Shown here one piece after another: positions 56,211 through 64,000 of a DNA stretch of 64,000 nt (positions within the stretch are counted from its first letter, which is position 1; the number at the start of each line of letters is the position of its first letter). Source of the DNA: Nectonema munidae. Its lineage: Eukaryota; Nematomorpha; Nectonematoida; Nectonematidae. Under the pieces are notes generated by a model. The model was given only the letters and a program-made list of their open reading frames with translations. It made no database searches and was not told where the DNA came from. The stretch covers positions 806,001 through 870,000 of the forward strand of contig JAUIRK010001052.1 in NCBI GenBank assembly GCA_030549495.1, written 5' to 3'. The translations under genes and the position numbers were made by a program.

Positions 56211-56544
56211 GTAATCTTCTATTTTTAGTATACTTTTAACCTAAAATTTTGGTCTACACTGAGAAAGTGTAAATTTTAGAATGCAAAGTAATATTGCTTA
56301 GCGATTTATTCTGATTTCCTTCATTTGAGATAACGCATGCCAATTCTAATATGTTTCCACGCGTATTGAAAATTAATATAGTTCCCGTAAGTTCGAAGCA
56401 TTGATAGATTGCTATAATAGATTATTTATAATTTTTACAATATAATTATTATATTATAATACATAGAAATTATTTTTATTCATAATTATTTCAAAATTTT
56501 TTTCTGTTTAAGCATAGGCTTTACTGATTCTTCCACAGTTATCT

Positions 56545-56640
56545 ATTAGTCGGTGGATGGCCTAGTAGTGGGACCGTAGAGTCTCGATCCAGTTGTTCTC
56601 GGTGCTTATCATTCCGTTAGATGCAATAAGGACAACTAAA
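56545..56640 (+). repeat. possible tRNA-derived SINE head
   Basis: GGTGGATGGCCTAGTAGTGGG (A-box-like TGGCCTAGTAGTGG at 56554 onward) and AGAGTCTCGATCC (weak B box). The order and spacing suit a tRNA head on the + strand, but the copy is poor. Confidence 0.4.
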
Positions 56641-56871
56641 AAAATTTAGCATAACAAAAATTATAAAAAGATTTTTTGTGTTTTTTCAAACATAGGCAAA
56701 GGACTTTACTGATTCTCCCGCAATTATACAAAAAAAATTTGGAATGTTTGCCCAAAATTGACAATTTGTACTCCTCCAGGTCTTGAAACCAAAAATGCAT
56801 CAATTCAAAAATCCTTTCAGCCATTGCTCGAATTATTCTATGGTTAATAACAGTTTTGTGATTCGTTTATA

Positions 56872-56945
56872 AAATCCGGAAGCCTTGGGGATAGAACCCA
56901 TGATCTTCAACTGTTAAGCTAAGAGGTACACCCCAACAATCATTG
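56872..56945 (-). repeat. possible tRNA-derived SINE head, minus strand
   Basis: Minus strand reads GTACCTCTTAGCTTAACAG, then ATCATGGGTTCTATCCCC, resembling A and B boxes. It is not clearly the same family as the other SINEs. Confidence 0.45.
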
Positions 56946-57432
56946 AGGATATGTTTCCACAAATAATACAAATATGTAAATTTATTATTATTTAATTAAA
57001 AAATAAACAATTTTTAAATTAAAAATGTTTATATCTTCCAAAAATAATTTCAATCGAAAATCGCTCAAAAACAATTGAAAAAAGCCCAAAATATTTTTTA
57101 AATTCCTGCTCTTAGTTTTAAAGCATAAAGAGGTTTTTCTGTAACGAATGAAATTTATAAAAAAGAAGCAGATGACAATACGTAAAAAATATTCGATTAT
57201 AACGAAATTCAGTTAGCTATTCAAAAAATAATCGAACCAAGAAGATAAAAATAAAAAATTTATATGATTATAGCAATAACAATCATGAATATATCCATGT
57301 TTTAAATACTGAATTTCATGAGCCAATCTTAAGAAAAAAATTTGAGAAAAGATGGCCCCCATTAAAAAATATTTCCCAATATGACACTGGCTGTATGTGT
57401 AAGTGATTATTTTGAAAACATTGTGAATATAG

Positions 57433-57680
57433 AGCACCACGGTTTCCGTTTACAAGAAGATGTGGGATTTCATGTCAAGTTATTCTCCTTCAGTATTCGT
57501 GAAGACGAACTTCGAAGGAGTGAAGAGGGTGCGGAACTCAAATGGGAAGTACGCGTATTTGATCGAATCCACAACCAATGACTACATCAACAACAGAAAC
57601 CCTTGCGATACCATGAAAGTGGGCGAAAACCTTGCGAACAAAGGATATGGCGTCGGAATGCCCATTAATTCGCATTTGAA
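57433..57680 (+). CDS. AMPA receptor exon k: ligand-binding lobe S2
   Basis: Acceptor ATATAG at 57432; phase 0 start. [16 protein letters not shown], then [45 protein letters not shown] and [13 protein letters not shown]. Glu at 57565-57567 corresponds to GluA2 Glu705, which binds the ligand amino group. The wording PCDTMKVG is AMPA-class, not kainate. The exon ends in phase 2 at GTAAGG, exactly where vertebrate AMPA genes break before the flip/flop exon. Confidence 0.96.
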
Positions 57681-59190
57681 GTAAGGCAGCCATTTTAATC
57701 AAGCTCTTCTTCCACTCATTTTCTTAATCCCATCATCTTCTTCGAGTGTTTTTTGGAGGGTATGTTCTTGTTTTTCCAATATATTTAAAATTCTTCCAAT
57801 GTAGAACTTAGACAAGAAATAGGAGTTGCTTTGCATGAACAAGTTTTAGTATGAGAGCAAATATTTCTAACCCTTAAATATATTTTTAATATGCAAAGCA
57901 ACACTCATAGATACAAAAGATAGGGACCAAAACAGCAGATGACATTCAGTAATTTGATAAAAAAAAAACTGCCTTAAAATCAAGAAATTGTCTGTATCCT
58001 TTAAAAATGACCATCAGAAAAAACGCAAGATCATATGATTTTTAAGACAGATTTATTGCGAAATAGTTTTCGAGAATTTTTGTCCCCATGACCATTTTCA
58101 ATCAAAACAATTATTAGCATTGAGAAAATACATTCTAATACTAAATAACTCTTTGCAAGATCCTCCCCCACCCTTCGGGATTATTTTGTCTCCTGAAATT
58201 CTTTTGGAATATATAAATGTACATATTTTCTTATAGTCACGGCCCCATTAAAAACAGTTTTGCCCTTACTGTATTAGTTTAACTGCCCCTTTACCAGTTT
58301 TGCCCCCTGTACTTGGAGTCTGGAGACGGGTCTGCTTGAGGGTAAAATGTCCTTTCTGCGAAAATTTGTAAGGTCAATGATCTTAGCTCCAGTGTAGTAT
58401 ACTTGATGAATGCAAATATTTATTTTTATGAAAAAGCCAAGTAACGAAAAACTTTCCAAATTATTTGGCAATAAATGTGTGCCAAAAATCTTATTATTTG
58501 TCATAAAGTATTTTAAATAAAGAATGCGTTTAAGTTGTGAATTTATACAAGAATTATTTGTCGAACGTGGTTTAAAGTGGAAGCAGAAATTATTTTTTGC
58601 AATAAAAACATACTAAACACAAAAAATGATTCATTCGTTAGTGTGAACTAGAGTTTCTCAACCGTGGGCGAATCACGGACTTCTGGGCAGAAAATACATT
58701 CCCAATTTGGTGTACAAAAGGAAGGGAAGCTTTCTAATATTGTATTCTGATATTTTCCGATTATAGCAATTATACATAATAAAAATAAGTAAAGTGATTT
58801 CCTTTCCAACCTTATAATCTTTTTAAGACAAGTTTTAAAAGCGTTACCTTTTACAGCTTTACCATGCGCCTTATGATATAAGACAGCATACTTGTTCATA
58901 AATGCTATTACTGAAATCTTTCTACTTGTAGTCGAACGGACCGAGGTACATGCAGAGATTCCTATTTTACTTTGTCTTCTACTTCTTCGAGAAATAACAC
59001 TAAATCATTGATTAATGAAGATAATGTTTTTGATGAGTGTTTGTTAAAACTTTTATATTGTTGGTTTTTTTTTTTAAAATTTAATTTTATAATTTCTTGG
59101 CTGCGGAACAAGAGTTATGCATGGCTAATCAAATTCAAGCAGGCATCTTTTTTTATTCGAAATAAGTTTCCAACGCTTATCCCCCCTCCC
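57681..59190 (+). other. downstream of the last seen receptor exon; repeats only
   Basis: No flip/flop exon (NLAVLKL... NKWW) found here or up to 64000, so the rest of the gene is probably further right. Spaced GCCCC words at about 58240-58310 resemble those at 3340-3435. At about 58650, AGTTTCTCAACCGTGGGCG resembles a hAT end. Confidence 0.5.
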
Positions 59191-59192
59191 CC

Positions 59193-60240
59193 AAAGATGT
59201 ATTTAGCAAGGGGGCTTGAGCCCCATCCCCTAATTAAAATTTAAAAAAATTTGATTATATCATTTAGCATTTGTGAATCGTGACTAAACAAATATTTCAT
59301 GTTTCAGAAGTTCATTTTAGAATTATCTTTATAAGAATTAACAAAAATTAAGATGATCTTTTAGAGGCAAAACTAAATTAACAAAAAATCTTTGGAAAAT
59401 AACTAGTTTGAGCAGCACACCTGTTGTAGTCCCTTGTGAAAATTTACCATGCTCCAGTGATGTTATTCCTTCTTTGGTATATTATTAAAAAATTCTCAAA
59501 AATATTTAAAACTATTTTTTGAATAAATACAGAATTAATCCAGAAGACATCTGCAAATATGTAAAAAAAACAATGAAATTTAACTGATGAAGAGAAATTA
59601 TATATTTTACAGAAAAACTGGTCACTTCCCGAAAGTTTTATTTTTCCTAAAATAGAAATAGGAAAACTAAAACGGTCTTTTCAATTGTCATGGTAAGAAA
59701 AGTTTTCTGAACTAGTTTACAGTTTGGAAGAAGAGGCTGTTTATTGTGTTCATTGTGTAGCATTTCCAATGATTACAAAAGGTGGAAAACTTGTATCAGA
59801 ACCTTTTCGCAATTGGAAGAAAGCTTTGGATACGTTTGCGTCTCACTATATTGCAGATGCAAAACGTAGAACTAAGGAGGGTGGAAATGGATAATAGCTT
59901 CACATGAACTCTGAAATTATGTTCTGAACAGATACTTACTGTGTTCAAGAGCAACATACCTATAACTAAGATGATGGAGACTGTCATTAAGAGAGAAAAA
60001 ATGATAAACTTTTAAAATCAATCATTTAAACTGTGCTGTTCTGTGCAAGACCAAATATTGCCATATGGTGTAATTATGATTACTCACAATATATTAATAC
60101 AGCTAACATAGTTTTAGGCAGTTATATCCAAACATGGAAACAGTACTTTCAATTACAAGTATTCCCATCAACATCTTGCAAGTGTGAAAGAAGCATAAGT
60201 AGCATAGGCATTATTGAATGCTGGTATTTTCATTTAAAAA
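59193..60240 (+). mobile_element. hAT remnant, ZMYM/TTF-type, internally deleted
   Basis: The left end is near 59193 (AGATGTATTTAGCAAGGGGG, GGCTTGAGCCCC). Around 59640-59900 the + strand carries a TTF-type zinc-finger region: KRSFQLSW, YSLEEEAVYCVHCVAFP, KGGKLVSEPFRNWKKALD. Around 60120-60210 comes LQVFPSTSCKCERSISSIG, the hAT dimerisation end, so the middle of the transposase is missing. A possible right end lies near 63200-63230 (minus-strand CAGGGTCGTATCC), which would make everything in between a later insertion. No target duplication was found. Confidence 0.7.
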
Positions 60241-60359
60241 TAACATTTTTCATTAATATTTAAAAAAGTTTTGGACTAAAAGTTGTTAATAGATCAATAA
60301 ATTTATTAATTGAAAATTTTTTGTTAGATTTTTATAGTCGAACTTAATCCTTTTATAAA

Positions 60360-62849
60360 ATCGCGTCCAAAAGAAGACAAAAATATTCTAAAGAAAGTAA
60401 CTCTAACATTCTTCACGCATCTAAAAATAAAATTTTCTGGTTCTTTAAAATACAAAGTATCCTTTAAAAATGAATGGAAGGTGACTTACCCTATAAAAGA
60501 AGTCACAAATAACACGCGTATGTATTGCTGTATTCCATGTGGAAAACAGTTAAGTTGCGGTCATCAGGGTCTGAAAGATGTGAAAGACCACTCTAGCACG
60601 CAATCGCATCAACAAGCCAAATCTTCTTGAGAAAGTGTATTCTACAAAAAAGTCTTGACAGCAGAAATTATGGTAACAAACTTTTTAGTTCAGCATAATT
60701 TGCCCATAGCCACTTCAGATCATCTTGCTCGCCTTTTCAGAAACATTTTCCCTGATAGTAAGATTGCTTCTTCATATGCATGTGCAAAAACAAAAACAAT
60801 TTTTATTATTAATAAAATTATTATAGTGGAGTTGTTAATTTTTGTAAAAAAATCCATTTAATTTTGGAAATGATGGTTCAAATGATAGTGGTGTTCAAAA
60901 AATGAATCCAGTCATGATAAAAATATTTTATGTTGCTGAATCAAAAACAATATTAAACCATTTCTACAGAATGTGTTCAACTGAAGGAGAGAATGCAGGA
61001 AAGGCTTTCAAAATTTTTGAGCAGATTGGGCATAATTGTGCTGGTTTGAGTGTTAATAACACAAACGTAATCATTGGAAAACGGAATTCAATTGCTTCAA
61101 GATTTTTAGAGAAAAATGAAAGTATTTTTGTAAGCGGTTGTCCATTTGGCCCACATTGCTGCAAGTCACGCTAATGATGCTTTCAGAGAATATATTGGAT
61201 TCAACTTAGAAGATCTTTGTGTAGACTGCTATTACTGGTTTGATAGAAGATCTAAACGAAAAGGGAAGCTTTTAGAATACTTTGAATTTTGTAACCAAGA
61301 ATATCGTTCTGTTTTGAAGCACCTCTAGGTAAGATGGCTTTCTTTAGAAAAATGAACAGAACGAGTCCTAAAAAACTTTCCAAGCCTGAGATCATACTTT
61401 TTAAGTGAATCTTTCAACAATGAGCGTTTCAAAAGACTAAAATCATCGTTTGACAGTTTATTTACCAATTTTAACCCTTATCAGGCAAACATAGGTCTAT
61501 TAGTCCCGAGAAACTTTAAAAATGGAGATTTTTTTGTCATAAATTATATATAGTTTTGAAACTTTTAAAATGCCTCATTCTACTTGTATTTAAATCATTC
61601 AAAAAATATTTTTGTCAAAGTTATTTTTTTTTTCGGCAACGACCTAAAAACTTTTAGCATTACGTTGCAGGTAAACATGGGTCTAATAGATCCAATAAGC
61701 AGTGAGCACTCACAAAAACATATTATTTGTATGAAATGTAGTAAAAAAAAATTTTTTTACAATTAAACAATAGTAAGTTTTTGTTCATTAACTATTGAAC
61801 TTTGAAAAAGCTTCAAACAAATAAAGAAAACCTTTTTGCGCCGCGTCTTTTCACGCAAAAACACATTCAAAAAACACCTAAAAACTAGTTTATTTGTAGT
61901 TTTATTAAATTGTTTTTTTCTTTTTTATATACATTTTATCATGAACATAATATTTTAGTTACTAACTCTTACTTTAGGATTTATTAAATTTTAATATCCT
62001 TTACTTTTGAACTCAATTGATTAATTGTAATTTTTTGTTGAATTTCACTGATTATTTTATTTAAATAGTTTCTGTTGCTACCTATGATGTTGTTTTTTGA
62101 ATGTGTTTTGGGTGAAAAGACGCTACCTTTTTTTGTAGTAAATTGCTGAACTTTAATATTTCTGGCAATATAAAAAATATTTATAGTTACATATATGCAC
62201 AAGAAATCATTAATTTAAAGGTTATATAGATACGCTAAATGTACAAAATATAAAAATTATCATAAACAAAAGAGTATTTTGGAAAAAGGCCAGGCCCGTT
62301 GGACCCATGTTTATCTAAATCGTAAAGAAAATAGGTTTGCCGCATTAGGGTATACTTCTTCAATGAGAAGAACCTTCCCTACATTTACTTAAATCTTCTA
62401 TAGAAAAACTTGGAAGAAGAATTGCCTCAAGATTTTTGAAACCAGCCACTTTAAAATTTGAAGTTAGATGGTACGCTGTCAAGCATTTTGACTATGAAAG
62501 CAAATAACCCAGAAAAAGAAAATAATTGTTATGATTGGAGAACAGATGAAGAATTACTTAAACTTTCAAAAAAAAAAAAGCAACTGTAATATACAACACT
62601 GAAAAATGTCAGAATTCTTATTACTTTATTTGTTCTTCAATAAATACTTTTTGTAACTTTAATTATAATAATAATATCGCTATTTTGTGTCAATTAAAAA
62701 AAAGTCAAATACACATGATAATATTTGTGTTTTGAGCAATAACTATGCAAAACAATTCATTTCTCCCGGTTTTTAGCATATTCTCCCGGTTTTTTCCAAT
62801 AAAACGCTGAAAATCTCCAGATTTTAAAATTTTTAGGTTGACAGGTATG
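60360..62849 (+). mobile_element. second hAT remnant, interrupted by a TTAA element
   Basis: Coding pieces in order: KVTYPIKEVTNN and CGKQLSCGHQGLKDVKDH (BED-like, 60480-60600); NFLVQHNLPIATSDHLARLF and DSKIASSYACAKTKT (60670-60800); GVQKMNPVMIKIF, CSTEGENAGKAF and CAGLSVNNTNVIIGKRNS (60890-61100); IGFNLEDLCVDCYYWFDRR (61190-61250); LRSYFLSESFNNERFKRLKS (61390-61450). The match then stops at the TTAA insert and seems to resume after 62354 with SSIEKLGRRIASRFLKPA. The right end is probably GGTTGACAGGTATG at 62836-62849. Several stops and frameshifts; not functional. Left end not found. Confidence 0.8.
61471..62353. mobile_element. TTAA-flanked non-autonomous element, about 880 bp
   Basis: The left end TTAACCCTTATCAGGCAAAC and the right end read inward (TATACCCTAATGCGGCAAAC) form an imperfect 20-bp inverted repeat, with the right TTAA changed. 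It splits the coding remains of the surrounding hAT, which marks its borders independently. Three copies of a word like AAACATGGGTCYAAYRGRCC lie inside (about 61486, 61673 and, reversed, 62293). No recognisable transposase; a 72-codon minus-strand frame at 61984-62202 is probably chance. piggyBac-like by its target. Confidence 0.75.
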
Positions 62850-63257
62850 GGACAGGGAAGATGTTCCGCCTTTTAGCATAGATAGAAAGATAAATACAGA
62901 TGAAGATCAAGTAGTTTAAGAATTTTCTAAAAAACACTATAGAAGAATGACTTTACCAAATATTTTATCAGACTAATAATTTTTTTAGAACTTTATTTTG
63001 TTCATCACTTTATATTTGACATTTGTTATAATTTGTTTTTTAATAAAATACTCTATAAATGCATTTACTATTGAATTGACATGTAAAATTTTCAATTAGT
63101 TCAAGTAAATTTTTAAAACTTATCGATGTTTATGGAAAGAGTTATCTAAGATTAAAAATTAATAGGTAGAGATATTTTGACATAAAACCAATTTTTTATT
63201 ATTTTAGCCCCGCAGCCAAATTTTTTTGGATACGACCCTGCCCATACTTTTTATGAA

Positions 63258-63539
63258 TTATCTTACCACTTTTTTACAATTCCATTTAATGAATTGATGG
63301 AATTCAGATTCACCATGATAATGCAGACAGCGAAGTGGCTTGCGATGTCTTATCAACAATGGGTTCTCTTTCTTCATAAGAAATAGCTGATCTTCTCCAA
63401 TGTTGTTGTATATATTTATTCGTCTTTCATTTTGTTCTTGGTTTTCAGATAGAGGTTGTATTTCTTGAACTTGTTGTTTTTCTTGAGTGCTTTCACTTTT
63501 ACATAAATTGTCATTTGTATTGTTCCCATTAAATGTCAT
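63258..63539 (-). CDS. unassigned 93-codon frame, possible first exon
   Basis: An ATG-started frame on the minus strand. It is rich in Gln, Glu and Asn at first (STQEKQQVQEIQPLSENQEQ), then HRKPLRCLHYHGESEFHQFI. Near its end the minus strand reads GTGGTAAGATAA, so a splice donor GTAAGA could end the exon at 63264 or so. About 15 nt further on is a hAT-like end (63200-63230). It could be the first exon of a minus-strand gene or the N-terminal part of a transposase gene. No family recognised. Confidence 0.35.
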   Translation of the reverse strand: MTFNGNNTNDNLCKSESTQEKQQVQEIQPLSENQEQNERRINIYNNIGEDQLFLMKKENPLLIRHRKPLRCLHYHGESEFHQFIKWNCKKVVR

Positions 63540-63707
63540 TTAAGAATAAAAATTTTTGAAAAATTAAAGTCGAAAGTGCACTTCAAATAATTGAGAAGAG
63601 CAATGCCATTAAAAAATAAATAACGCGAAAAAAAGTTAACAAAAATGAAAGAAAATCAGAAAAGAAGAAACCGATGTTTAATAGAAGTTGCGTCAACATC
63701 TAAACCA

Positions 63708-64000
63708 TGCATGGGCAACCTACGGCCCGCGGGCCAAATCCGGCCTACGAAGGCTTTTCATCCGGCCCGCGGAGACTTTTGAGTCCGTTCCAGTATAATA
63801 AAAGTGGATTTAAATTAATAAAAAATATTATTTTTATTTATTTTCTTGTTGACTTTACTTCATATCTGAATGACTTAAATTCAAAATTGCAAGGAAAGGG
63901 ACAATTTGTTCATCCGTTGTACACTCATATCCGAACATTTCAAAACAAAATTCAACTGTGGGAAAAACAGCTGAGAAATGGTAATACTTTCCATTTCCCT
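63708..64000 (+). mobile_element. hAT remnant, GTF2IRD2-like, cut by window edge
   Basis: Starts at the end motif CATGGGCAACCTACGGCCC, followed by GCGGGCCAAATCCGGCC and a repeat CCGGCCCGCGGAG. About 100 bp later an open + strand frame (63836-64000) encodes LNDLNSKLQGKGQFV and TFQNKIQLWEKQLRNGNTFHF, a well-known part of GTF2IRD2-like hAT transposases. The N-terminal part is deleted; the rest continues beyond the window. Confidence 0.82.

Larger units (their letters stand above)
56211..57432 (+). other. receptor intron (1222 bp) with tRNA-like repeats
   Basis: Two tRNA-like patches, listed separately; otherwise AT-rich. Confidence 0.55.

Overview
This window is AT-rich animal DNA, most likely from an arthropod. 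The evidence is spliced genes with GT/AG introns, an AMPA-class glutamate receptor, a neprilysin-like M13 peptidase, and many decayed hAT and piggyBac DNA transposons, MITEs and tRNA-derived SINEs. I cannot name the species. I saw no bacterial gene, no rRNA or intact tRNA gene, no CRISPR array, and no recognisable retrovirus or other virus-like element.

Two host genes stand out. A single-exon M13 (neprilysin/ECE family) metallopeptidase lies at 4329-6443 on the + strand. Its zinc site is intact, but the histidine that corresponds to neprilysin His711 is replaced by Tyr. A perfect-looking splice acceptor sits 4 nt before its ATG. The second gene is a large AMPA-type ionotropic glutamate receptor on the + strand, which I pieced together from 11 phase-compatible exons between 22516 and 57680. 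The signal-peptide exon and the flip/flop-M4-tail exons are not seen; the latter probably lie beyond the right edge. The known exons encode about 744 residues: most of the amino-terminal domain, both ligand-binding lobes up to the flip/flop position, M1, the pore loop and M3. All the main glutamate-contact residues I could check are present. Intron sizes are bimodal (62, 70 and 77 bp against 1.2-11.4 kb), and the long introns hold most of the transposons.

Layout: 1-2.2 kb, a ~150-bp tandem repeat family with a second copy at 53.2-53.8 kb; 4.3-6.4 kb, the M13 peptidase; 9.1-13.8 kb, a 4.6-kb (CA)n array; 14-22 kb, repeats and no recognised gene; 22.5-57.7 kb, the glutamate receptor with embedded elements. 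Those elements include hATs at 23.6, 44.2 and 45.7 kb (each with 8-bp target duplications), a decayed piggyBac at 38.9 kb, a tandem duplication at 31-33.6 kb, and several TTAA-flanked MITEs. From 58 to 64 kb there is a pile of nested hAT remains, one interrupted by a TTAA-flanked element, ending in a GTF2IRD2-like hAT cut by the window edge.

The observations most worth following are the mosaic junction of the 31-33.6 kb duplication (possible assembly artefact), the very long CA array, the family of ~130-bp TTAA MITEs sharing a CAGACGAT motif, and the altered catalytic residue in the M13 peptidase.
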